Positions 54,411 through 63,754 of a stretch of 64,000 bases of DNA are shown here, piece after piece (position 1 is the first letter of the stretch; each line of letters begins with the position of its first letter). The stretch comes from Pseudomonadota bacterium (GTDB lineage: Bacteria; Pseudomonadota; Gammaproteobacteria; Halothiobacillales; Halothiobacillaceae). The notes under the pieces were generated by a model that was not told where the DNA came from, made no database searches, and worked only from the letters and a program-made list of their open reading frames with translations. The DNA lies in contig JAJYYE010000001.1 in the NCBI GenBank assembly GCA_021801265.1, positions 124,001 to 188,000 on the forward strand, given 5' to 3'. A program made the translations under genes and the position numbers.

Positions 54411-55817
54411 TTAATTCAGCTTCGACAAAAAACCCAATGATGAATTCATTTGCGCCACGTAAGAATCCATCGCAGTAAACTGCGCCATCAACGAGGTTTG
54501 ATATTGACTCAACCGCAACTGTAAAGCCGATTGCTGCTGCGTAATGGATTGTAACTGGCTGTTAATGCTTTGCGTACGGCTATCAAACGTGCCGCCAAAT
54601 TGCAGATAGGGATTGAGCGCCGTATCTACTTTCGCACTTAAACCGGTTGTTCCACCCGCCAACATACTCTGTACCGCATTCGGGTCCGTCGTTAATGCCT
54701 GTTGCAATTGGGTGGTATTTAACGACATGACGCCATTCTTGTCGATTTGAATGCCGATATCTGCCAAGTTCTGCACACTGCTGCTGCCCGTGGTGAAATT
54801 ATTGCCAAACAATGACCGCAATACACCATTGGTTGAGCTCGCCGTCGCATCACCCAATAAAGCCCCTGCCGTCTTGGAGGCAGGGTCATACGAGGTTAAG
54901 CCGCTATAGGTCTGTTGATAGGCATTGTAGTTAGCCACCAACGTTTGCAACGCTTTCGTCACTTGGCTCGTATCATTGGATACCGTAACGGCCGTGGTCA
55001 CGCCGACTTGCGCCTGAGTCAAGTTCAGCGTTAACCCCGTCACCGCTGAAGACACACTGTTGGTCGCGCTCGTCACCTGCATCCCATCAATTTTGATAAT
55101 TGAATCTTGCGCCGCACTGATTTGAGTCAGGTTATTGGAGGCCAGGACCGACAAACCAATGGTGTCGGTATTGTTGCCATCCGAATCATTCGCCGTCACG
55201 GTGACGGCATTACTGGATCCCGTATTCAGCGCCGTGAGCACCAATTTCGATACTATACCGCCCGAACCGTTATCCACATTAATAATGGATGCCTGCACCC
55301 CCTTGTTACCCGTAGCGGCGTTAATATTGTCGCGGATGTTCGTCAGGGTATCGGTAGCGGCGACATTCACCGCAAACGCACCGCTGCCCGAGCTAAAATT
55401 GAGCGTACCGGAGCCCACCGTGCTGGCGGCAGACGCAAAGCCTACAGATGCCTGCTTTTGGGCTGTGGCCAGTTGATCGACTTCCACTTGAAAAGTACCC
55501 AACGCAGTGCCGGGAATGGCGGTGGCGCTCAACAAGCTGGCGTTCGCAACACTGACCGTGCGTGCGCGAAACGTATCTAAATTTTGAAACGCATCGGTCG
55601 CGGTTTGCACACTCGACAAAGCACTTTTTAGCTGCCCAAGCGCCGACAATGTTGTATTCAGACTCGTTTGTTGGTTTGTGAGCAATTGCAGCTGCGGACC
55701 ACCCTCCGCCTTCACTAGCTGGGTAACAATGCCCTGAATATCCAAGCCAGAACCCAAGCCAGAAAAAGAAATCCCACTCGGTGAAGTCGATGAGGATGTA
55801 GATACTGTTGCGGACAT
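54411..55817 (-). CDS. fliD: Flagellar hook-associated protein 2, filament cap FliD
   Basis: A 468-residue cap protein on which flagellin polymerises. The N-terminal D0 coiled region (GLGSGLDIQGIVTQLVKAE, ~20-38) and the C-terminal half (LGDATASSTNGVLRSLF; SQLQSITQQQSALQLRLSQ coiled coil; end AQMNSSLGFLSKLN) fit FliD_N and FliD_C. It follows flaG by ~51 bp, same strand. Confidence 0.94.
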   Translation of the reverse strand: MSATVSTSSSTSPSGISFSGLGSGLDIQGIVTQLVKAEGGPQLQLLTNQQTSLNTTLSALGQLKSALSSVQTATDAFQNLDTFRARTVSVANASLLSATAIPGTALGTFQVEVDQLATAQKQASVGFASAASTVGSGTLNFSSGSGAFAVNVAATDTLTNIRDNINAATGNKGVQASIINVDNGSGGIVSKLVLTALNTGSSNAVTVTANDSDGNNTDTIGLSVLASNNLTQISAAQDSIIKIDGMQVTSATNSVSSAVTGLTLNLTQAQVGVTTAVTVSNDTSQVTKALQTLVANYNAYQQTYSGLTSYDPASKTAGALLGDATASSTNGVLRSLFGNNFTTGSSSVQNLADIGIQIDKNGVMSLNTTQLQQALTTDPNAVQSMLAGGTTGLSAKVDTALNPYLQFGGTFDSRTQSINSQLQSITQQQSALQLRLSQYQTSLMAQFTAMDSYVAQMNSSLGFLSKLN

Positions 55818-55868
55818 TGTAACCTCCTGAGTCTACTGCTACGGCAGGGGCTCGATGATGAATTCTCG

Positions 55869-56279
55869 TTACGTTTTTTCAGACAAAAGCAATCCAGCGG
55901 GCGGTTTGGTATCAAAATCCAGCATTTCCTCACGCATTTTAAGAATGGCTTCCGCTGGGAACTGCTTAATCACCTTTTGCGTGGCGGGATCAACCACTTT
56001 AATCACCACTTGATTTAACTTCTCATCCACAGAAAACCGCACCGAAGTGGGCGAGTCCTGCTGGCGTTTAATCAAATCTTCAAGCGCCTGATTTACCTGC
56101 GCCTTGGACGGCGGCAAGACAAGCCTATCTTGCGCTGCCGCACGCGCGGCAACATCCCGCGGTGTATCAATTTGCATCGCCACCTGCGGCGCCACCGGAC
56201 TGGATAGAGACGACGAAGCATCCCGTCCCGTTACCACAGGAGAGATGCTCGCAGTCGTTATCGCATTAATGACACTCAT
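55869..56279 (-). CDS. flaG: FlaG family protein
   Basis: A 136-residue protein; the FlaG domain is the C-terminal ~75 residues (VRFSVDEKLNQVVIKVVDPATQKVIKQFPAEAILKMREE in part), preceded by a flexible Ser/Ala/Val region. FlaG influences filament length in Pseudomonas and Campylobacter. ATG 56279 is preferred over 56297, with a GAGCGGGGG region before it. Confidence 0.9.
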   Translation of the reverse strand: MSVINAITTASISPVVTGRDASSSLSSPVAPQVAMQIDTPRDVAARAAAQDRLVLPPSKAQVNQALEDLIKRQQDSPTSVRFSVDEKLNQVVIKVVDPATQKVIKQFPAEAILKMREEMLDFDTKPPAGLLLSEKT

Positions 56280-56377
56280 GATGCCCCCGCTCACCAAAGA
56301 GGGTTAATCCATCGATCAACCCCAGCGGCGATTTTACTGGTTTATGCAATCATCTTTAATCGCATCACCATCTTAGC

Positions 56378-57241
56378 TTAACGCAACAAAGTCAACACCG
56401 ATTGAGGGGCCTGGTTCGCCTGAGTCAACATGGCATTACCCGCCTGTTGCAAAATTTGCGCCTTCGACAAATTCGAAGTTTCTTGCGCAAAATTGGTATC
56501 CAGAATCCGCGAACGTGCCGCCGACTGGTTCACCACAAAAGTATTCAGGTTATCAATGGTCACTTGAAACCGATTCTGCACCGCACCCAACTTGGCTCGG
56601 GTGGTATCAATCGAAGTCACGGCTTTATCAATATTGCTCATGGCCGTCATGATTTTGGTGAAAGTTGCGTTAGAACCAATCGAGATACCGGTTAAAACTG
56701 ATTTAATACCACCGCTTGCCGTGCCGCGCGTCGCCTGGTTGCCAATTGAGAACGCAATCTGGTTACCCGCCGACGTATTGGCACCAACCTGAAACTTGGC
56801 ATTGGCAGAACCACTCATGGCTCCAGCCAATACATTTTTACCATTAAACTGCGTATTGTTAATAATCCGAGATAATTCACTTTGCAGTTGAGAAAATTCC
56901 GTTTGCAAGTTTTGACGATCGCTGGTGCTGTTTGTCGCGTTAGCCGATTGAGTTGCCAAATCGCGCATCCGCTGCAAGGTGGATGTCAATGCGCCCATCG
57001 CACCTTCGGCCGTTTGCGCCATTGAAATACCATCGTTGGCATTTTGAGCAGCCACGTTCGAACCATTGATTTGCGTTGTCATCCGATCAGTAATCGCCAA
57101 ACCTGCTGCATCATCTTTCGCGCTATTGATGCGCAGACCGGTGGACAACCGCTGCATGGCGGTTTGCATTGCATTGCTGTTCACGCTCAGTGCATTTTGA
57201 ACTTGCAACGACATGATATTGGTATTAATAACATTTGACAT
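56378..57241 (-). CDS. fliC: Flagellin
   Basis: A 287-residue flagellin. The conserved N-terminus (MSNVINTNIMSLQVQNAL, LSTGLRINSAKDDAAGLAI) and C-terminus (ILDTNFAQETSNLSKAQILQQAG...SVLTLLR) form the D0/D1 coiled core. The central variable part (~150-205) is short and Ser/Thr/Asn-rich, the likely glycosylation target of Maf. ATG 57241 follows AGAGGATCGAG. A sigma-28 promoter lies upstream. Only one flagellin gene is in the window. Confidence 0.96.
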   Translation of the reverse strand: MSNVINTNIMSLQVQNALSVNSNAMQTAMQRLSTGLRINSAKDDAAGLAITDRMTTQINGSNVAAQNANDGISMAQTAEGAMGALTSTLQRMRDLATQSANATNSTSDRQNLQTEFSQLQSELSRIINNTQFNGKNVLAGAMSGSANAKFQVGANTSAGNQIAFSIGNQATRGTASGGIKSVLTGISIGSNATFTKIMTAMSNIDKAVTSIDTTRAKLGAVQNRFQVTIDNLNTFVVNQSAARSRILDTNFAQETSNLSKAQILQQAGNAMLTQANQAPQSVLTLLR

Positions 57242-57609
57242 GATCTCGATCCTCTTGTGGGTGTTTACTTGGCAATAGGCCAATGAGCTTGATCTGTGCT
57301 TACTTTATCGGTGGGCTTTGGCAAAACTTTAGGGGTTTTTGAAAATTATTTTTTCTTCAATCTCTTTGGGTTTTCCGCAGGCCCAAACGCTTATCGCCCG
57401 GATAAGTCAAAACTTGAGCCCTGTTCGATTCCTTTGATAAAAACGATTTGCACGCGGTGCGCGCCACGGTGCCACGCCCTCAATTTCTTGATGGGTCATT
57501 TTTTGACATGACCCGTTCGAATGAATGCGGTATAACCATGAAGTCGAGTGGGCCGGTTTTTTTCGTGCGGTTCACGCTGTCCTATTTCATATTGGGAATT
57601 TTTCAGACC
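57242..57609. other. 368-bp gene-free stretch between fliC and glgP
   Basis: It holds the flagellin leader and sigma-28 promoter, and the 5' region of glgP. A perfect 7-bp dyad GGGTCAT/ATGACCC (57493-57514) is present; it has no T-run and its role is unknown. An open frame in phase with glgP begins at 57448, but it lacks family similarity. Confidence 0.6.
57305..57331 (-). promoter_or_regulatory. Sigma-28 (FliA) promoter of flagellin
   Basis: On the minus strand TAAAGTTT, an 11-bp spacer and ACCGATAA; the consensus is TAAAGTTT-N11-GCCGATAA, so 15 of 16 bases match. It lies ~64 bp before the flagellin start codon. Confidence 0.92.
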
Positions 57610-60186
57610 ATGAATGCATCGATTTACACCTTGGAAATCACCCCGCGTTTACCCGAGCGTATCAAGCGTTTGGAGGATTTGGCCAATAACCTGTATTACA
57701 GCTGGGCCCGCTCAATCCGATATTTATTCAGCCGAATTGACCCCGTGTGCTGGCAGGAAACCGATGATAATCCACGCTTGTTCTTGAAACGCGTGGCGCA
57801 GTCGAGCATTGATCAGGTGCTCACTGATCCGGTATTTCTAGCCGACTACGATGATGCCTGTCGGCATTTTGATGACTATTTAGCACAGCCGATACCGCCC
57901 GAACTGATTAGGCGTATCCAGCCCGATGATTTGATTGCCTATTTTTGCGCGGAATATGGTTTTCATGAGTCACTTCCCATTTATTCGGGGGGGTTGGGTA
58001 TTTTGGCGGGCGATCACTGTAAAGCCGCCTCGGACTTGGGTCTGCCGTTTGTGGCGGTCGGTTTGCTGTATCGCCAAGGCTATTTCAAGCAATCGATCGA
58101 TGCGCAGGGCAATCAGATTGCCTCATATCAAGATATTGATTTCAATACCTTGCCTATCAGCCCTGCGACCGATGCGGCAGACAATGCGGTACGTATCAGT
58201 TTAAATTTCCCGGGGCGCGTGGTGAATGCCCAGGTTTGGCAAGTGCTGGTGGGGCGGATTCGTCTCTTTCTGCTGGATACCGACCTGCCCAGCAATAACC
58301 CGGATGATCGCCAAATCACGTATCGGCTCTATGGCGGTGATCGGCGCACCCGCATTGAGCAGGAAATTGTGCTGGGCATTGGCGGCGTGCAGGCGTTGCG
58401 GGCATTGGGGTTGGCACCCACTGCATGGCATATCAATGAAGGCCATGCCGCTTTTCAGGTGCTGGAACGCTTACGGGAGCATGTAACGACGGGCGAGGAA
58501 TGCGCTGTGGCGCTCGAAATCGTGGCTGCCTCAACGGTATTTACGACGCATACGCCAGTGCCCGCCGGACACGATGTGTTCAGCGATGAGCTGATGGATG
58601 AGTATTTCAGTGCGCTCTGGCCGGAAATGCATCTCACCCGGGATAACTTCCTCGCCCTAGGGCGGGAACCCAATGAGCCGGGGTTCAACATGACTGCCCT
58701 GGCGATTCACGGTTCGCGTCAACACAATGGGGTTTCTAAAATTCATGGCACAGTGGCTGCCGACATGGCACGGGATTTTTGGCCCGAAATTCCCGCCGCA
58801 GAGAATCCCATTACCCATGTCACCAACGGGGTGCATGTCGATACGTTTCTGGCGCGTGAGTTATCTCAGCTGTTCAGCAGCTTGCATCGGGATTGGCGCT
58901 GGAATTTACGCAATCAACCCTATTGGGATTTTGTCGATGCCATCCCGAATGATCGGTTTTGGTCAGTTCGTGCCGCCATCAAAGCGGAGTTGATTCAGGA
59001 TATCCGCCGCCGCCTCAGTGTGCAACTGGCGGAAGATGGCTTAAGCGACATTCGGATTGAACGTACGCTGCGCTATCTCAATCGCCCCGAATCGGATCTG
59101 CTTCTGGTGGGGTTTGCCCGCCGATTTGCGACATATAAGCGGGCAAATCTCTTGTTCCGTGATCGAGAGCGGCTGGCCAAATTATTAGCCGATGAAGACC
59201 GCCCGATTATTTTTGTTTTTGCGGGTAAAGCGCACCCCGCCGATGAACCCGGCAAGGCCTTAATTCGCGACATTTGGCAGATGTCGAATGAACCGGCATT
59301 TCATGGCCGGGTGCTGCTGCTCGAAGGCTACGATATGGCCCTCGCCCGCAAACTGGTTACCGGTTGCGATGTATGGCTGAATAACCCGGAATATCCGCTT
59401 GAAGCCTCCGGCACCTCGGGGCAAAAGGCCGGACTCAATGGGGCACTGAATTTATCGGTTGCCGATGGCTGGTGGGGCGAAGGCTATCAGCGCGAGGGGC
59501 GGGTCTCCAATGGCTGGTCAATCAAACCCTACAACCGCAGCTTTAATCACGAGTATTGCGATTCCGAAGAAGCGGGAGATTTACTCACGCTGCTCGAAAC
59601 AGAAGTCAAACCGATGTTTTTTGAACGTGATCCGCATGGCTTGCCCAACCGATGGATCCAAAACTCAAAAATGGCCATCCGCACCATTCTGCCGCAATTC
59701 AATTCAGCCCGCATGGTGTGCGATTACATCACACACCACTACCTGCTGGCCGCGCGATATGGCCGAAAACTCCGTGAACACGATCGTGCATTGGCCAAAA
59801 CGCTGGAAGATTTCAAACACCGGGTCCGTGCTGCCTGGCCAGGGGTCGGCGGACAATTAATCAACGATACACCCGCCCAAATACATGGCGGGGAAGTCCT
59901 GCACCTCAATATCGAAGTATCACTCAATGGGTTAAATCCGAATGAAATTGCGGTCGAGTGCTTGTTTGGCCACCTCGAAGCCCATGGCGACTGGGTCACT
60001 TCCCAGCGATTTAGCAGTACGATCAGCGCCCCAGCAATCGCACCAAATTCGCCTCCGGCCACGCAAATTTATGGGTTCGCGCTTACCGTTTCACTGGCTG
60101 GTTTGCAGAATTTCCGTTTCCGTTTGGTGCCGTACCACCCCGCTCAATTGCATCCGTATGAATTGGGCTTAATGAAATGGTTGTAA
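57610..60186 (+). CDS. glgP: Alpha-glucan (glycogen/maltodextrin) phosphorylase
   Basis: An 858-residue GT35 phosphorylase of the ~850-aa bacterial/archaeal subtype with a DUF3417 N-terminus (LEITPRLPERIKRLEDLANNLYYSW). FCAEYGFHESLPIYSGGLGILAGDH is the substrate-site block (partly quoted: ESLPIYSGGLGILAGDH), and the PLP lysine is in EASGTSGQKAGLNGALN. It releases glucose-1-phosphate from glucans. ATG 57610 gives the canonical start. No glycogen genes adjoin it; neighbours look unrelated. Confidence 0.93.
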   Translation: MNASIYTLEITPRLPERIKRLEDLANNLYYSWARSIRYLFSRIDPVCWQETDDNPRLFLKRVAQSSIDQVLTDPVFLADYDDACRHFDDYLAQPIPPELIRRIQPDDLIAYFCAEYGFHESLPIYSGGLGILAGDHCKAASDLGLPFVAVGLLYRQGYFKQSIDAQGNQIASYQDIDFNTLPISPATDAADNAVRISLNFPGRVVNAQVWQVLVGRIRLFLLDTDLPSNNPDDRQITYRLYGGDRRTRIEQEIVLGIGGVQALRALGLAPTAWHINEGHAAFQVLERLREHVTTGEECAVALEIVAASTVFTTHTPVPAGHDVFSDELMDEYFSALWPEMHLTRDNFLALGREPNEPGFNMTALAIHGSRQHNGVSKIHGTVAADMARDFWPEIPAAENPITHVTNGVHVDTFLARELSQLFSSLHRDWRWNLRNQPYWDFVDAIPNDRFWSVRAAIKAELIQDIRRRLSVQLAEDGLSDIRIERTLRYLNRPESDLLLVGFARRFATYKRANLLFRDRERLAKLLADEDRPIIFVFAGKAHPADEPGKALIRDIWQMSNEPAFHGRVLLLEGYDMALARKLVTGCDVWLNNPEYPLEASGTSGQKAGLNGALNLSVADGWWGEGYQREGRVSNGWSIKPYNRSFNHEYCDSEEAGDLLTLLETEVKPMFFERDPHGLPNRWIQNSKMAIRTILPQFNSARMVCDYITHHYLLAARYGRKLREHDRALAKTLEDFKHRVRAAWPGVGGQLINDTPAQIHGGEVLHLNIEVSLNGLNPNEIAVECLFGHLEAHGDWVTSQRFSSTISAPAIAPNSPPATQIYGFALTVSLAGLQNFRFRLVPYHPAQLHPYELGLMKWL

Positions 60187-60277
60187 GGCGTCGATCTGCC
60201 ACCTATCCCCATAAGGTATTAACGGACTACGCGGAGCGCAACGTGCACGATGAATGCGAATTCCGTTATTTTTTATC

Positions 60278-60481
60278 TCAAATCCGAATGAAATAAGGGA
60301 TAACGGTCAAAATCAGCCCAATCAGTACCAGTACGTACACATTGCTCACGAAAAAGGGATAAATGGATAAGGCCAAACCTGCAACCAGTGGCACAACGGC
60401 GCGCTGTTGCTTGGCATAGATCAAGAACCCCAACCCAATCGAGCCAAATAGCAACCCCCACAGCAATACGGCTTGATCCAC
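60278..60481 (-). CDS. Small membrane protein (67 aa), unknown function
   Basis: GTG 60481 follows a strong AGGAGGGTG site. The protein has three hydrophobic helices covering most of its length (VDQAVLLWGLLFGSIGLGFLI; AVVPLVAGLALSIYPFF; VYVLVLIGLILTVIPYFI shown in parts). It is 11 bp downstream of tsaE, the end of the trpS-nnr-tsaE operon. The longer frame (to 60544) overlaps tsaE and is rejected. No family is assigned with certainty; similar short proteins are described as conserved amino-acid-transport-like helpers, which I cannot confirm. Confidence 0.75.
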   Translation of the reverse strand: MDQAVLLWGLLFGSIGLGFLIYAKQQRAVVPLVAGLALSIYPFFVSNVYVLVLIGLILTVIPYFIRI

Positions 60482-60492
60482 GTTGCACCCTC

Positions 60493-60999
60493 CTAAATAT
60501 CCGTAGCCTCGCCCTGACCCACACTTTGGCAGGCATTCAGCCACTGCGTTCCCTTCAGCGTATTCGCAGTTACGTGAATATTGCGCTCGAGCACCGCATT
60601 CTTTGCTGAACCTTTTACCGGTGCAAGGGTGACACAGATATCAGCCAAAGGTAATTCGCCCGCCCCGCGCTCGGGCCACTCAATCAGAATCAAGGCCTGA
60701 TCGAACTCATCCCGCAGCCCTAAATCATCCAATTCTTCGGGCGAGGCTAACCGATACAAATCCAGATGCAGCACCCGTCGATCGGCCAAATCATACGGCT
60801 CAATCAGGGTGTACGTAGGGCTACGTACCGTGCCACTTACCCCGAGCACGCGTAAAAAAGCCCGGGCAAAGGTGGTTTTCCCGGCACCCAAACTGCCTTC
60901 AAGAAACATCAACCCTGTGTGTGGCGCGGTCTGAGCCAGTGCACCCGCCAACGTGGTGACTGCGGACTCATCTAATCGGGGCAATTCAAGCACATTCAT
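60493..60999 (-). CDS. tsaE: tRNA threonylcarbamoyladenosine biosynthesis ATPase TsaE
   Basis: A 168-residue P-loop protein: Walker A FLEGSLGAGKTTFARAF (~32-48), and LHLDLYRLASPEELDDLGL and LILIEWPERG are the signature blocks. TsaE helps TsaB-TsaD cycle in t6A37 synthesis. It overlaps nnr by 4 bp, a conserved gene pair in gammaproteobacteria (yjeF-yjeE). Confidence 0.95.
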   Translation of the reverse strand: MNVLELPRLDESAVTTLAGALAQTAPHTGLMFLEGSLGAGKTTFARAFLRVLGVSGTVRSPTYTLIEPYDLADRRVLHLDLYRLASPEELDDLGLRDEFDQALILIEWPERGAGELPLADICVTLAPVKGSAKNAVLERNIHVTANTLKGTQWLNACQSVGQGEATDI

Positions 61000-62555
61000 G
61001 TCGAAGTAACACCAAAAATACGGGCAGAATCGAGGGCAATGCGCCCATTAATCAGCGCACAAATCGGCTCAAACAAATCCGAAGCCGCAACGCCCCAAGC
61101 CCCTCGTTCTGCCGCTAACAGCTCCCCCGCGATGGCATGCCAGCATACCGCGCGGATCAGTGCATCGGCCGGGTCAAGGCCCATAGCCGAACTAATCGAT
61201 AAGAGTCCGCCTATCACACCCGCCAACACGTCACCCGAACCTGCGGTTGCCAGGGCGGGATCACCTCGGCCACAAACCAGCAAACGATGCGGCAACGCCA
61301 ACACGCTGCCTGCACCCTTCAACACGGTCAACGCACCGAAGCGCTCAGACAGGCTACGCGCCGCATGCAGCCGATCCTGTTCAATTATTCTCGTGGTGCA
61401 GCCCAACATCCGAGCCGCCTCGGCCGGATGTGGCGTCATGAGCAAGGCCGCAGGCTGGCGTCTGGTCCAAGCCGTTGACGAAGAGAGAAAATGCAGGCCA
61501 TCCGCATCCACCACGATAGGGCAACGGGTCTCAAACGCGACTTCAGCCAGCGACTGAGACCATAAGTCTTGCCCTAAACCCGGTCCCAATACCACCGCAC
61601 TCGCCAATGGGAGCAATGAGTCCAGCGCCCGCGCATCAGCCACACCGTGCACAATCAGTTCTGGCCGTCCGATTCCCAGCATAGCGGCATGCTCAGGATG
61701 CGTGGCGACAATCACCTTGCCCGCACCCACACGCAATGCCGCCTCGGCTGCCATCCTGGCCGCGCCCGCCATGCCTCGATTCCCCGCAATCACCAATACC
61801 GTACCGAATGTCCCCTTGTGTCCATCACGCGATTTAGTCGGCAAGGGGGGCACATTCAATATTAATTGCGCCATGGCACGACTTGACGGAGCAGGCTGCG
61901 CTAAATCCGCGAGAATCACCTTGCCCGCTACCGCAGGCCCCCGACCGGTAAATAAACCAAGTTTCCAGGCGAGAAAACACACCGTGACATCCGCTTCGAT
62001 GATGAGATCACCCGCGCCGGTATCGGCCTGCAAGCCCGAAGGTAAATCGGCTGCCATCACGCCCGTGCCTTGCGCATGGGCGCGATTCACCTGCGTAATC
62101 CACATTGCGGCGGGGCTCTCAATTGGCCTATCTTTGGATAAACCAATCCCGAATCCCGCATCAACAATCACATCAAAATCCCGTATCTCGACGCAATGCC
62201 CATCAACCACGCAGGGGGAGTGATCACGCTGCAGAGCCGCCCAAGCGTCTGCCACCGCGCCGCGCGCCGAAGCCACATCGAGCCAACCAAACAGCCGAAC
62301 GGTATACCCCGCCGCCAACGCCAACCGCGCCAGCGCCAGGCCATCGCCCGCGTTTTGCCCGGAACCCACCAACACACCGATGTGCCGGGCATTGGGCCAA
62401 TGCCGACGGAGTTGCGCCCAAAGTGCTGCCCCCGCACGCGACATCAAACCAAAAGCGGTCCCACCCTGGGCAAACAAGGCCCGCTCATGCGCGCGCAATT
62501 GTTCAGCAGAATATAGGCACGGCATGACGGTTGATGCAGAAGAAGAATGGGGCAT
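60996..62555 (-). CDS. nnr: Bifunctional NAD(P)H-hydrate epimerase/dehydratase
   Basis: A 519-residue two-domain repair enzyme. The N-terminal YjeF_N epimerase (~10-225) has VLVGSGQNAGDGLALAR; the C-terminal ADP-dependent dehydratase, ribokinase-like (~240-515), has HKGTFGTVLVIAGNRGMAGAA, VLGPGLGQDLW and ATAGSGDVLAGVIGG. It repairs hydrated NADH/NADPH. The ATG directly follows the trpS stop codon. Confidence 0.94.
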   Translation of the reverse strand: MPHSSSASTVMPCLYSAEQLRAHERALFAQGGTAFGLMSRAGAALWAQLRRHWPNARHIGVLVGSGQNAGDGLALARLALAAGYTVRLFGWLDVASARGAVADAWAALQRDHSPCVVDGHCVEIRDFDVIVDAGFGIGLSKDRPIESPAAMWITQVNRAHAQGTGVMAADLPSGLQADTGAGDLIIEADVTVCFLAWKLGLFTGRGPAVAGKVILADLAQPAPSSRAMAQLILNVPPLPTKSRDGHKGTFGTVLVIAGNRGMAGAARMAAEAALRVGAGKVIVATHPEHAAMLGIGRPELIVHGVADARALDSLLPLASAVVLGPGLGQDLWSQSLAEVAFETRCPIVVDADGLHFLSSSTAWTRRQPAALLMTPHPAEAARMLGCTTRIIEQDRLHAARSLSERFGALTVLKGAGSVLALPHRLLVCGRGDPALATAGSGDVLAGVIGGLLSISSAMGLDPADALIRAVCWHAIAGELLAAERGAWGVAASDLFEPICALINGRIALDSARIFGVTST

Positions 62556-63569
62556 TTAACGGCGCGGCAAAAAGCCGTGCACCTCAAATGCGCGGTGCAA
62601 GGTCGGCTCTGCGCGCACCCGCGCTTTGGCCGCGCCATCCGCAAGAATTTGATCCAAGGCAGATTCATCTGCCCGCAGCGCATGGAATCGCGCCTGGATG
62701 GGTTCAAGAAAGGCAATCACCGACTCGGCAGTTTGCACTTTGAGCACACCATAACCCTGTCCGGCCAAGCGTGATTCCAGCGCGGGAATCGATTCACCAG
62801 AAAAAATCGACAATAAGGTCAACAAATTCGAGACTCCGGGCTTATTGTCGAGATCAAACCGAATATCCATATCCGAGTCAGTCACCGCGCGTTTGAATTT
62901 CTTCAAAACCGTTTTCGGCTCATCCAGCAAGCCAACAAAACTGCCTTCACTCGGGTCGGACTTCGACATTTTCTTGGCGGGTTCCTGCAGAGACATAATC
63001 CGTGCGCCCGTTTCAGGGATAAACGGCTCGGGTACCGTAAACACATCGCCATAAATATGATTAAACCGCAGGGCCAAATCACGGGTAAGCTCCAGATGCT
63101 GTTTTTGATCCGCCCCAACCGGCACATGCGTGGCCTGATACAACAAAATATCGGCGGCCATCAACACCGGATAATCGAACAAGCCCACATTGATGCTGGC
63201 ATCCGGTCGAGTCGATTTATCCTTGAACTGCGTCATCCGCTCCAATTCACCCATGTATGCGTAACAATTGAGCAACCAACCGAGCTCCGCATGCGCGGGC
63301 ACATGCGATTGTACAAAGATGGTGTTTTTGTGCGGATCAAGCCCACAGGCGAGATACAGCGCCACAAAATCATAGCAGCGTGCGCGAAACTGCTTAGGGT
63401 CTTGGCGCACCGTAATTGCGTGCAAATCCACCAGCATAAACAAGGAATCATGCGTTTCCTGCATCGCCACCCAGTTACGCATCGCACCCACATAATGGCT
63501 AATCAACAGTTGCCCCGAGGGCTGAATCCCCGAGAGCACGATGGGACGTTTGGTAGCGGCAGAAGTCAT
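62556..63569 (-). CDS. trpS: Tryptophanyl-tRNA synthetase
   Basis: A 337-residue class I synthetase. The HIGH-like motif is PSGQLLISHYVGA (Ser-His in place of the usual Gly-Asn; ~17-29) and the KMSKS motif is AKKMSKSDPSEGSF (~195-208). VPVGADQKQHLELTRDLA is the Trp-binding region. ATG 63569 follows GAGAG. It is the first gene of trpS-nnr-tsaE-small protein. Confidence 0.95.
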   Translation of the reverse strand: MTSAATKRPIVLSGIQPSGQLLISHYVGAMRNWVAMQETHDSLFMLVDLHAITVRQDPKQFRARCYDFVALYLACGLDPHKNTIFVQSHVPAHAELGWLLNCYAYMGELERMTQFKDKSTRPDASINVGLFDYPVLMAADILLYQATHVPVGADQKQHLELTRDLALRFNHIYGDVFTVPEPFIPETGARIMSLQEPAKKMSKSDPSEGSFVGLLDEPKTVLKKFKRAVTDSDMDIRFDLDNKPGVSNLLTLLSIFSGESIPALESRLAGQGYGVLKVQTAESVIAFLEPIQARFHALRADESALDQILADGAAKARVRAEPTLHRAFEVHGFLPRR

Positions 63570-63671
63570 AAAACTCTCGATCACGATGGATTAAATAAGA
63601 CGCATGATAATAACAAATCCAGGCGCAGTGCTATGCAGCGACACACACCGGACCTTGCTGCAAATAATCGC

Positions 63672-63700
63672 TTGTCATGCCGGGCGTATTTCGCTAAAAT
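63672..63700 (+). promoter_or_regulatory. Sigma-70 promoter of rplM
   Basis: TTGTCA and TAAAAT are separated by exactly 17 bp and lie ~55 bp before the rplM ATG. Confidence 0.8.
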
Positions 63701-63754
63701 CGCCGCCTCTTTGAATTAATGAACTCTTTTCGCTTCTTTGGGAGCTTATAAAAA

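Noticed and set aside
57448-57609. N-terminal extension of glgP by 54 residues
   Set aside because: It does not resemble the family; the canonical start is ATG 57610. It contains a 7-bp dyad but no terminator-like T-run.
60220-60275. Possible glgP terminator TAACGGA...TCCGTTA followed by T-rich sequence
   Set aside because: The 35-nt loop is too long for a standard terminator; left as unproven.
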